Shown: piece by piece, positions 7,779 to 13,852 of the stretch
Layout of the letters: the number at the start of each line of letters is the position of its first letter
How positions within the stretch are numbered: position 1 is the stretch's first letter
From: Phocaeicola_A sp964580305
GTDB lineage: Bacteria > Bacteroidota > Bacteroidia > Bacteroidales > Bacteroidaceae
NCBI GenBank assembly: GCA_964580305.1
Contig: CAZOKL010000057.1
Span: forward strand, 1 to 13,852
Reading direction: 5' to 3'
DNA: 13,852 nucleotides
Notes under the pieces: generated by a model
Told to the model about the DNA's origin: nothing
Seen by the model: only the letters and a program-made list of their open reading frames with translations
Database searches by the model: none
Made by a program: the position numbers and the translations under genes

Positions 7779-7844
7779 TACCCTAGTTTCGGCGTTTGCT
7801 TACCCTAGACTCCGCCCGTGCCTACCCTAGAGGGCGTGCTCGGA
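7779..7844. repeat. Three degenerate 22-base tandem units starting TACCCTAG
   Basis: TACCCTAG occurs at 7779-7786, 7801-7808 and 7823-7830, exactly 22 bases apart each time, preceded by CT, CT and CC. The 14-base remainders are GC-rich and diverged: units 1 and 2 match at about 15 of 22 positions, units 2 and 3 at about 13. They fill the 181-base convergent spacer between rodA and gldH. Three short diverged units without conserved spacers do not make a CRISPR. Function unknown. Confidence 0.7.
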
Positions 7845-7899
7845 CGCGATGAAGTCGGTTGGATTCCATCGTCAGAAGACTGATTTTATGCAGTGCGGT

Positions 7900-8394
7900 C
7901 TATTCTTCAGAAGATGTGGCAGGGATGAGTCGGATGCCTACGTCGGAGATGCCTTTCAGCAGGCGGTCTTTCATGAAAGGAGTGATTTTGAATGTCGGGG
8001 TTGAACCTTCATGCAGCGTGATGTCTGGCAGGGGAAAACTTTTTTGGTAGAGGTCGTTGATACCCGCACCGTTGAAGTGCCCGTGCTTGTCCACCAGCAT
8101 GCACTCGATGGTGTCTGTGCGAAATGTGAGCGAATCGTCTGTGTTGTGTCCGATAAGCAACCACAGCGAGCAGTATGGGTAGTCGCCCCTGTGACGGATT
8201 TCAACTGTGCTGTGGTAGTGCCGCGTCTGTGTTTGCCGGGGTATGGAGAAGAAGAGTGTGTCGCCCCGTTTCCAACCCTTGGTCGGCAGTGTTTGGAAGG
8301 CATGGTAACCCTCCGGGGCATGACAGGCTGCTGCCAGCAGAATGACTGCCGGCAACAGGATGGCCTTTTTCAGTGTGAGTGTCAAGCCGGTCAT
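7900..8394 (-). CDS. gldH: GldH-family lipoprotein
   Basis: A 164-residue predicted lipoprotein. The N terminus has a Lys-Lys pair (9-10), a hydrophobic core and a lipobox ending LAAAC, with lipidated Cys24. The mature part resembles GldH, a lipoprotein needed for gliding in Flavobacterium but also conserved in non-gliding Bacteroidales: KGWKRGDTLFFSIP, a VEIRHRGDYPYCSLWLLI stretch, then a MLVDKHGHFNGAG segment. The ATG at 8394 is chosen because it gives a proper signal peptide and lies 1 nt after the ricT stop, so translation is probably coupled. The same frame stays open upstream to 8709, but that part only re-reads the Lys/Gln-rich ricT tail and is not taken as coding. No other gliding or type IX secretion gene is in the window. 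Confidence 0.82.
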   Translation of the reverse strand: MTGLTLTLKKAILLPAVILLAAACHAPEGYHAFQTLPTKGWKRGDTLFFSIPRQTQTRHYHSTVEIRHRGDYPYCSLWLLIGHNTDDSLTFRTDTIECMLVDKHGHFNGAGINDLYQKSFPLPDITLHEGSTPTFKITPFMKDRLLKGISDVGIRLIPATSSEE

Positions 8395-8395
8395 G

Positions 8396-9754
8396 TTATT
8401 GAGGGTTGGCGTTGTTTTTAGGTTGGGAAGCCGGGGTTGGCTGTTGCTTCTTGCCGGATTCCTGAGGTTGGCGGTTGCCTTTGCTGCTACGCTTTTTGGG
8501 TGTAGCGTTCTTTTTAGGTTCAGTCGGTTGCTGTCCTTTCTCTTGACTCTTGTCTTTGGGCTTGTTCTTGTTGTCGGCTTGTGGCTTCTTGGGCTCCTGC
8601 TTTTTGTTGTCTGGTTGTGATGCAGCAGCTGTTTTCTTTGCCTCACTGTTGTTGGCAGCCTGTCCTTGTCCGTTTTTTTTCTTTTTCTTGTTTCTTTTGG
8701 CCTTGTCAAAACGAGTCACACTATCTTGTTCCAGCAAGTCGATGGGATGTTTCGGTTCGTTGATGTACGTCTCTTCCAGCAGGCTGTCGGGCTTGATTCC
8801 GTTGCGGTTCATGTTGATGACTTCAAAAGCACGTTTTCCACTGATGGTCACCATGTTGGCAGCAAAATTCTTGTCGGTGGAGTATGACACTAGCCCTTTG
8901 AGAATGTCGGCTTTGAAATAGTAGAAAGTGGCATCTTTGGTTTCCAGCGTAATTTCGCGTGAGGGCATACGTTTGGCACATTCCACATAGGCATCCACTT
9001 CATAGTTCAGGCAGCATTTGAGCTTGGCGCACTGTCCGGCCAGTTTTTGAGGGTTGAGTGAGATGTCCTGGAGGCGTGCCGCATTGGTCGAGACGGAGAT
9101 AAAGTTGGTCATCCACGTGGCACAACACAGTTCTCGTCCGCAGGGACCGATTCCGCCAATGCGTCCGGCTTCTTGGCGTGCTCCGATTTGTTTCATTTCG
9201 ATGCGCACGTGAAAGGCTTCTGCCAGCACTTTGATAAGTTGGCGAAAATCGACACGCTCGTCAGCAATGTAGTAGAATATAGCTTTGTTACCGTCTCCTT
9301 GGTATTCCACGTCACCGATTTTCATGTTCAGTTTCAGTTGCGCAGCAATCTGGCGTGAGCGTATCATTGTGTCGTGTTCCTTCGCCTTGGCTTCTGCATA
9401 TTTCTCCATGTCGACAGGCTTGGCTTTCCGGTAGATGCGGCGTATTTCCGTGTCAGATTTCAGATTGGCTTTTTTCATTTGAAGCGGGACGAGGCGTCCG
9501 GTGAGCGTCACTGTGCCGATATCATGTCCCGGACTGGCTTCAACAGCCACGATATCACCTTTTTCCAACTTCAGTTTGTTGCTGTTCTTGTAATATCCTT
9601 TTCGGGTGTTCTTGAATTGCACTTCAACCATGTCGCAGGCATCGTTTCCTTCCGAAAGGTCGGACAGCCAGTCGTAGGTGTTCAGTTTGTTATCTTGTCG
9701 GCCGCATCCTTTGGCTGATAGCCTTCCGCTGCCGTTATTAAGTTTGAAATCCAT
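8396..9754 (-). CDS. ricT: PSP1-domain protein, RicT (YaaT) homologue with basic low-complexity tail
   Basis: 452 aa. Residues up to about 300 match the PSP1/RicT family: VEVQFKNTRKGYY, LEKGDIVAVEASPGHDIGTV, then two conserved cysteine clusters, GPCGRELCC (Cys205, 210, 211) and QCAKLKCC (Cys242, 247, 248). In Bacillus, RicT with RicA and RicF forms a complex carrying [4Fe-4S] clusters that affects RNase Y; no ricA or ricF is seen here, so the role in Bacteroidota is open. From about residue 350 the protein becomes a ~100-residue tail rich in Lys, Gln, Pro, Asn and Ser, probably disordered and perhaps RNA-binding. The tail begins over an A8 run in the coding strand (8673-8680). It lies downstream of holB (58 nt) and 1 nt before gldH. 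The ATG at 9754 gives the usual N terminus. The symbol is by homology. Confidence 0.88.
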   Translation of the reverse strand: MDFKLNNGSGRLSAKGCGRQDNKLNTYDWLSDLSEGNDACDMVEVQFKNTRKGYYKNSNKLKLEKGDIVAVEASPGHDIGTVTLTGRLVPLQMKKANLKSDTEIRRIYRKAKPVDMEKYAEAKAKEHDTMIRSRQIAAQLKLNMKIGDVEYQGDGNKAIFYYIADERVDFRQLIKVLAEAFHVRIEMKQIGARQEAGRIGGIGPCGRELCCATWMTNFISVSTNAARLQDISLNPQKLAGQCAKLKCCLNYEVDAYVECAKRMPSREITLETKDATFYYFKADILKGLVSYSTDKNFAANMVTISGKRAFEVINMNRNGIKPDSLLEETYINEPKHPIDLLEQDSVTRFDKAKRNKKKKKNGQGQAANNSEAKKTAAASQPDNKKQEPKKPQADNKNKPKDKSQEKGQQPTEPKKNATPKKRSSKGNRQPQESGKKQQPTPASQPKNNANPQ

Positions 9755-9812
9755 AGTGTTTGAGTTTTATCAGGTTATGAGGGCAAAGGGCCATTGGCAG
9801 TCTCTGCCCGTA

Positions 9813-10937
9813 TCACTGTATTAATAATACAATCATTTTCAAGGCGAAGTCAAAGAACACCATACGTGGATTCACATTCTGTTCGATGTGCACTTGGGCT
9901 TCGCTCAGTTCGTCGGCAATACCGATGACATTGCGTTCATTGATGAACGGGGCAAAGCGCATGGCAAAGTTTGCTTCGTCACGGTTCATGTAGTTCAGTT
10001 CTTGTCTGTGGAAGTTGAAGATGAAGTTTTCCCGTACCATGCGTTGGCAGTAGGCGAGGAAGCTCTTTTGCCGCTCGCGGCCCATCGTGGCTACTGTTTC
10101 GCTCCATTCTCTCATCTCTTTGACCTTGCGCTGGTAGGCCAAGCGCATCAGACAGACAAATAATTCGAAGAATTGCAAATTATCATCACTTCGGTGGATG
10201 ATTTCCAGTGCTTGCAGATAGCTACCGTTGGCCAAGCGAGCTGTCTCCGCAGCATCAGACGGCAGGAGTCCGAATCGTTCGGACAGGGCTGTGGCAATCT
10301 TGCTGTCGTCCAATCGGGGGACATTCACGCGCTGTGTGCGACTCAGTATGGTGGGTAAGATGCGATCAGGCTCTTCGCTGACAAGCAGAAAAACGGTCAG
10401 TGCGGGGGGCTCTTCAAGCAGCTTGAGTAGCTTGTTGGCACACTCCACTTTCATCTTCTCCGGCAGCCAAAGGACGACCACCTTGTAACCTCCCTCGCTT
10501 GACTTCAGACTAAGCTTGCGGGTCAGCTCATCGCTTTCCTTGACAAAAATCTGTGCTTGTTGGTTTTCGGCACCCATGGCGTCAAGCCAGTGATTCAGAC
10601 CGAAATAGGAGGTAGAAACAGCCAATTCGCGCCATTCACGGATATAATCATCAGACACCGTGTCGCCTCCACCTTTTCGTTTCACCACGGGAAAGACGAA
10701 ATGTAAGTCAGGATGCACCAACTTGTTCACCTTTACACACGATGGACACGTGCCACAGGCATCAGTCTCTCTGCGATGGGTGCACAGCAAGAAGCGTGCA
10801 TAGGCAATGGCCAGCGGAAGTGCACCGGCACCTGCTGGTCCGGCAAACAGTTGGGCGTGGGGCACACGTCCTTCACGCAGCTCGAGCTGAAGCCGTTCCT
10901 TGACCTCTTCTTGTCCGATGATATCCTTGAAAAACAT
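9813..10937 (-). CDS. holB: DNA polymerase III delta' subunit (clamp loader)
   Basis: Delta' is the stator of the clamp loader that opens and loads the beta clamp. The product is 374 aa. The AAA+ N terminus starts FFKDIIGQEEVKERL; the P-loop region at 33-40 reads GPAGAGAL and lacks the Walker Lys, as expected for a delta' that does not hydrolyse ATP. Zinc-site cysteines follow at 52, 61, 64 and 67 (ACGTCPSC). Further on are ANKLLKLLEEPP and ILSRTQR, the latter at the SRC-motif position. The ATG at 10937 is chosen: it gives the canonical start and lies 5 nt after the metF stop, whereas the frame extended to 11054 only re-reads metF. The 58-nt spacer to ricT holds a short GGCAG/CTGCC hairpin (9796-9808) but no clear promoter, so ricT is probably co-transcribed. 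Confidence 0.93.
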   Translation of the reverse strand: MFFKDIIGQEEVKERLQLELREGRVPHAQLFAGPAGAGALPLAIAYARFLLCTHRRETDACGTCPSCVKVNKLVHPDLHFVFPVVKRKGGGDTVSDDYIREWRELAVSTSYFGLNHWLDAMGAENQQAQIFVKESDELTRKLSLKSSEGGYKVVVLWLPEKMKVECANKLLKLLEEPPALTVFLLVSEEPDRILPTILSRTQRVNVPRLDDSKIATALSERFGLLPSDAAETARLANGSYLQALEIIHRSDDNLQFFELFVCLMRLAYQRKVKEMREWSETVATMGRERQKSFLAYCQRMVRENFIFNFHRQELNYMNRDEANFAMRFAPFINERNVIGIADELSEAQVHIEQNVNPRMVFFDFALKMIVLLIQ

Positions 10938-10942
10938 TGGGC

Positions 10943-11896
10943 TTAGAATATTTGTTTGCCTACCTCGTGAATGCTCTTTACGGCCGACACTGTGTAAAAA
11001 TGGATGCTTGGCACACCTGCAGCAATGAGTTCCCGGCATTGTGACACACACCATTCGATGCCTAAAGCCGCAGCCTCTTCGTCATTCTTGCAGCGGGCAG
11101 CTTCGGAGGAAAGGGCATCCGGAATGTCCACTTTGAAGGTCTTGGGCACCATGTTTAGTTGTGAGAGCTTTGTAAAAGGCTTGATACCGGGGATGATGGG
11201 CACATTGATGCCTTCCGCCCGTACACGCTTCACAAAGTCAAAATACTTGCGATTGTCATAAAAGAGCTGGGTCACGGCATATTCCGCTCCGGCTTCGATT
11301 TTCTTTTTCAGCCAGTAGATGTCCGATTCCATATTGGGGGCTTCTTCGTGCTTCTCCGGATAACAGGCCACACCATAGTGGAACGGTGTGCTGGTTACTT
11401 CGATGGGCGAGCCGTCGACAAACAGTCCGCGATTGAAATCATTGATTTGTGTTTGGAGCTCGATGGCGTGTGCATAGCCGTCGAGTTCGGGTGTGAACAT
11501 ACTTTCATGCTTAGCCTTGTCGCCACGCAGCACCAACAAGTCTGTGATGCCGAGAAACTGCAAGTCGAGCAGGACATACTCGGTCTCTTCCCGAGTGAAA
11601 CCGCTGCACAAGATGTGGGGCACCACGGTGATGTTATATTTGTTCTGGATGGCTGCCGCAACAGCCACCGTTCCCGGTCTCCGGCGCAGACGGTTACGTT
11701 GGAAAAGGCCACCGCCTAAGTCTTTGTAGACATATTCGCTGCGGTGAGTAGTGATGTTGATGTATTTTGGGTCAAATTCGCGGAGCGTATCGATAGTCTG
11801 ATAGAGTGTATCAATGCCCTTCCCTTTCAGCGGGGGAAGAATTTCAAAAGAGAAGGCCGTCTTGTCGTTGCTTGTAATCAAGTCGATAACTTTCAT
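10943..11896 (-). CDS. metF: 5,10-methylenetetrahydrofolate reductase
   Basis: MetF is an FAD enzyme that reduces 5,10-methylene-THF to 5-methyl-THF, the methyl donor for methionine synthesis. The product is 317 aa as a single TIM barrel. It shows FSFEILPP with the catalytic Glu18, YINITTHRSEY, VPHILCSGFTREET, LVLRGDK (Asp126, at the FAD/active-site position), FHYGVACYPEKHEEAPN and AVTQLFYD with a substrate-contacting Gln near 210. No active-site change is seen. The ATG at 11896 lies about 37 nt below a TACCTTTG box. It is the first gene of the minus-strand run metF-holB-ricT-gldH. I see no SAM or SAH riboswitch in the short leader. Confidence 0.96.
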   Translation of the reverse strand: MKVIDLITSNDKTAFSFEILPPLKGKGIDTLYQTIDTLREFDPKYINITTHRSEYVYKDLGGGLFQRNRLRRRPGTVAVAAAIQNKYNITVVPHILCSGFTREETEYVLLDLQFLGITDLLVLRGDKAKHESMFTPELDGYAHAIELQTQINDFNRGLFVDGSPIEVTSTPFHYGVACYPEKHEEAPNMESDIYWLKKKIEAGAEYAVTQLFYDNRKYFDFVKRVRAEGINVPIIPGIKPFTKLSQLNMVPKTFKVDIPDALSSEAARCKNDEEAAALGIEWCVSQCRELIAAGVPSIHFYTVSAVKSIHEVGKQIF

Positions 11897-11932
11897 GCGT
11901 TGATTTAGCTTTTATATTTTGTTTGTAGAAGG

Positions 11933-11940
11933 CAAAGGTA
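11933..11940 (-). promoter_or_regulatory. Probable -7 box (TACCTTTG) for metF operon
   Basis: The minus strand reads TACCTTTG, an exact TAnnTTTG match, ending 36 nt before the metF ATG. That implies a leader of about 25-30 nt. The ideal -33 position reads AGGG, not TTTG; a TTTC lies too close (14 nt). This is the only such box seen upstream of the four minus-strand genes. Confidence 0.55.
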
Positions 11941-12156
11941 GCGATATTTTGCGAGAAAGCCCTTAGCTGGCGGGCAATGTTCACACCTCCTCGCGCATAT
12001 TCATCCTTTTCTTCATCTCTCGATGTCCGATGGAGGGGAGGTTGGGCTCAACCAAAGTTGGCATTTGAAATGAATGTAAAAAGTCTACCGAAGTATTTTC
12101 TCCGGACGGCAACAAAGATTGTAGTCTTGATGGCAGGCATTTCATGCGAAAAGCCA
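11941..12156. other. Divergent spacer between metF and the ferredoxin gene, no gene seen
   Basis: About 215 bases between two outward TACCTTTG boxes. Short frames on both strands have no recognisable product and no start context. A weak 5-bp hairpin (GGTTG/CAACC, 12040-12053) is the only structure noticed. No riboswitch or regulator site could be named. Confidence 0.5.
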
Positions 12157-12164
12157 TACCTTTG
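12157..12164 (+). promoter_or_regulatory. Probable -7 box (TACCTTTG) for the EFR1 ferredoxin
   Basis: TACCTTTG lies 36 nt before the ATG at 12201 and is identical to the box facing the other way for metF. Its position decides the start at 12201: an ATG at 12144 would lie upstream of the expected transcription start. No TTTG stands at the ideal -33 spacing. Confidence 0.55.
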
Positions 12165-12200
12165 TGTGGATTAACGAATAACTTATCTTTTAATGCCAAT

Positions 12201-12992
12201 ATGAACATAACACACACACGGGTGATTACTTTTTCACCCACTCACACTTCGTTGAAAGTTGCACGTGCCGTGGCGCGTGGATGTCAGGCTATTCCGGCTG
12301 ACGAACTCGACCTGACTTGCCAACAATTACGTGATGCTGTTCGGCTGGATAGCGAGTGTCTGGCCGTCATTTCCGCTCCGGTATATGCCGGACGTGTGGC
12401 ACCTTTGGCTTTGCAGCGACTAAAGGATGTCAGGGGAGAACAGACACCAGCCATCTTATTGGTCGTCTACGGGAACCGCGACTATGAGGATGCACTTGTT
12501 GAACTGCGTGACGTGATGACGGCACAAGGCTTCATACCTGTGGCAGCTGGAGCGTTTGTCGGCGAACATTCCTACAGCCGTCCCGATATGCCCATTGCCG
12601 AGGGACGCCCTGACGCGGCCGATCTGCAGAAAGCCGAAGATTTTGGAGCTCGCGCACGACAAAAGTTAAACGCAGCTGCTTCGTCGGAAGTTTTGGTGCC
12701 TTTTTATGTCAAAGGACATATACCCTATCGTGAGGTAGGCAAGCCCACACCGCAAGCCCCTGTGTGGCTGGAGGACAACTGTACGGGTTGCAGCACGTGT
12801 ATAGACTGTTGCCCAACGATGTCCATCCGCATGACCGACGAAGGGGAAGTGAAGACCGAACCGTCGACGTGCATCAAGTGTTGTGCTTGCGTCAAAGTCT
12901 GTCCTGCCGGAGCGTTGGAATTCAACACGCCCTACACGGTCATGCTGCACACCAAGTTCAGTGCGCGTCGCGAGCCGGAGGAGTTTATGTAG
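12201..12992 (+). CDS. EFR1-type ferredoxin: flavodoxin-like domain plus two [4Fe-4S] clusters
   Basis: 263 aa. The N-terminal part looks like a flavodoxin-like fold: beta strand then FSPTHTSLKVARAVARG as a phosphate-loop-like element, then VISAPVYAGRVAPLA and ILLVVYGNRDYEDAL. The C-terminal part is a bacterial 2[4Fe-4S] ferredoxin with two complete CxxCxxCxxxCP motifs: Cys194/197/200/204 and Cys224/227/230/234 (plus extra Cys 203 and 228). This is the EFR1 architecture, common in anaerobes and thought to serve electron transfer; its partner is unknown and no oxidoreductase is adjacent. ATG 12201 is preferred over 12144 because the upstream 19 residues show no family similarity and precede the promoter box. 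It is divergent from metF, and xth follows after 62 nt. Confidence 0.85.
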   Translation: MNITHTRVITFSPTHTSLKVARAVARGCQAIPADELDLTCQQLRDAVRLDSECLAVISAPVYAGRVAPLALQRLKDVRGEQTPAILLVVYGNRDYEDALVELRDVMTAQGFIPVAAGAFVGEHSYSRPDMPIAEGRPDAADLQKAEDFGARARQKLNAAASSEVLVPFYVKGHIPYREVGKPTPQAPVWLEDNCTGCSTCIDCCPTMSIRMTDEGEVKTEPSTCIKCCACVKVCPAGALEFNTPYTVMLHTKFSARREPEEFM

Positions 12993-13054
12993 GAACTATA
13001 TTCTTGTGCTTGTGAAACGAAAAAAAGACAAACTAAAAACTACATATATAGTAT

Positions 13055-13813
13055 ATGATTAAGCTGATTTCATGGAACGTCAACGGGCTACGAGCCTGTT
13101 GCGACAAAGGTTTCCGGGAAACCTTTCAGGCACTCGATGCTGACTTCTTCTGCTTGCAGGAGACCAAAATGCAAGAGGGACAACTCGACCTGTCGTTTGA
13201 CGGATACACGGCCTATTGGAACTATGCACAGAAGAAGGGCTATTCGGGTACGGCCATCTTTACGCGCCACATGCCTCTCAATGTGAGCTATGGTCTTGAC
13301 ATCGAAGAGCACGACCGCGAGGGGCGTGTCATCACGCTTGAGATGAACGATTTCTACCTCGTTACCGTCTACACCCCCAACTCGCAAGACGGGCTTCGGC
13401 GACTGGATTACCGCATGACGTGGGAAGACGCCTTTCGCGCTTATCTTTTGCAGCTCGATGCTCGGAAACCTGTTATTGTCTGCGGCGACATGAACGTGGC
13501 CCATAAGGAAATCGACTTGAAGAACCCGAAGACCAATCGCAAGAACGCCGGCTTCACCGACGAGGAACGTGCCAAGTTCCAAGAGCTACTTGACATGGGC
13601 TTCACCGACACCTTCCGCTATTTCTATCCGGATGCAGAGGGTATTTATTCCTGGTGGTCCTATCGTTTCAAGGCACGCGAGAAGAATGCCGGTTGGCGCA
13701 TCGATTATTTTGTCGTTTCCAACCGTCTGCAAGAAAAGCTCACCGGTGCGAAGATTCATACGGAAGTGTTCGGTTCAGACCATTGTCCGGTGGAGGTGAC
13801 GCTGGATATGTAA
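13055..13813 (+). CDS. xth: Exodeoxyribonuclease III / AP endonuclease
   Basis: Xth cuts DNA 5' to abasic sites and removes 3' blocking groups in base excision repair. The 252-aa product has the full family length (about 250-270). Metal and catalytic motifs are in order: SWNVNGLRA (Asn8), LQETK (Glu36), GYSGTAIF, TVYTPNS, VCGDMNVAH (catalytic Asp and Asn), GWRIDYF and GSDHCPV (terminal Asp-His). Nothing is missing. The ATG at 13055 starts directly with the first beta strand (MIKLISWNVNG). The 62-nt spacer upstream is A-rich with only a poor promoter match (TATTCTTG at 12999-13006), so it may be transcribed from the ferredoxin gene's promoter. xth and xthA are both used for this family. Confidence 0.97.
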   Translation: MIKLISWNVNGLRACCDKGFRETFQALDADFFCLQETKMQEGQLDLSFDGYTAYWNYAQKKGYSGTAIFTRHMPLNVSYGLDIEEHDREGRVITLEMNDFYLVTVYTPNSQDGLRRLDYRMTWEDAFRAYLLQLDARKPVIVCGDMNVAHKEIDLKNPKTNRKNAGFTDEERAKFQELLDMGFTDTFRYFYPDAEGIYSWWSYRFKAREKNAGWRIDYFVVSNRLQEKLTGAKIHTEVFGSDHCPVEVTLDM

Positions 13814-13835
13814 GATTCAAGATTCATATACCGCA

Positions 13836-13852
13836 ATGAAAACTAGTAATGT
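13836..13852 (+). CDS. Possible start of a following gene, cut by window end
   Basis: An ATG 22 nt after the xth stop opens a frame (MKTSN...) that runs off the window after five codons. Its position and the Met-Lys beginning fit a downstream gene, but 17 bases cannot be assigned to any family. It may be chance. Confidence 0.2.

Noticed and set aside
7779..7844. CRISPR array
   Set aside because: Only three diverged units, 22-base total period, no room for repeat plus spacer, no cas genes.
8342..8620. Hydrophobic plus-strand frame (Leu-rich, looks like membrane helices) opposite the ricT tail
   Set aside because: It is the complement of Lys/Gln-rich codons, which read as Leu/Phe/Cys on the other strand; no promoter and no family match.
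10938..11054. Upstream extension of holB to an ATG at 11054
   Set aside because: Those 39 codons re-read the metF 3' end in another frame; the canonical delta' N terminus begins at 10937.
12144..12200. Upstream start for the EFR1 ferredoxin at 12144
   Set aside because: It would precede the TACCTTTG box and the extra residues show no similarity to the family.
11897..12200. SAM or SAH riboswitch upstream of metF
   Set aside because: The TACCTTTG box leaves only about 25-30 nt of leader, and I see no multi-stem fold with known conserved cores.

Overview
This window is ordinary chromosomal DNA from a member of the Bacteroidota, most likely order Bacteroidales (Prevotella/Bacteroides-like). Four things point there: Bacteroidota-type promoter boxes (TAnnTTTG, once paired with TTTG 19 nt upstream), the gene order purH-mreB-mreC-mreD-mrdA-rodA, a GldH-family lipoprotein, and a RicT/PSP1 protein with a long low-complexity basic tail. 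The genus cannot be fixed from the sequence alone. The sequence is a draft scaffold, with a 100-base run of N at 1872-1971.

Layout. Positions 1-53 hold the 5' part of a tRNA-Val(UAC) on the minus strand, cut by the window edge, with a good promoter at 81-111. A roughly 350-base divergent spacer follows and contains nested inverted repeats and a 22-base-period direct repeat (184-272). On the plus strand purH (its 3' end lost in the gap) leads into the cell-shape cluster mreB, mreC, mreD, mrdA (PBP2) and rodA, which are tightly packed or overlapping. Together these encode the elongasome: the MreB filament, the MreC/MreD scaffold, and the RodA glycosyltransferase/PBP2 transpeptidase pair that builds lateral peptidoglycan.

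Positions 7719-7899 form a convergent spacer with a hairpin after rodA and three degenerate 22-base tandem units, each starting TACCCTAG. On the minus strand runs a compact set read in the order metF (methylene-THF reductase), holB (DNA polymerase III delta'), ricT (PSP1 domain) and gldH (lipoprotein), with gaps of 5, 58 and 1 nt. A 304-base divergent spacer (11897-12200) carries a TACCTTTG box for each direction. It is followed on the plus strand by an EFR1-type flavodoxin-like/2[4Fe-4S] ferredoxin and by xth (exonuclease III/AP endonuclease).

I found no mobile element, CRISPR array, phage gene, toxin-antitoxin pair or defence locus. All eleven coding genes belong to recognisable conserved families, so I do not claim a new system. 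The least explained sequence is in the two repeat-bearing spacers (184-272 and 7779-7844), which share a 22-base period. The enlarged membrane region of RodA and the coupling of ricT to gldH deserve a lighter second look.
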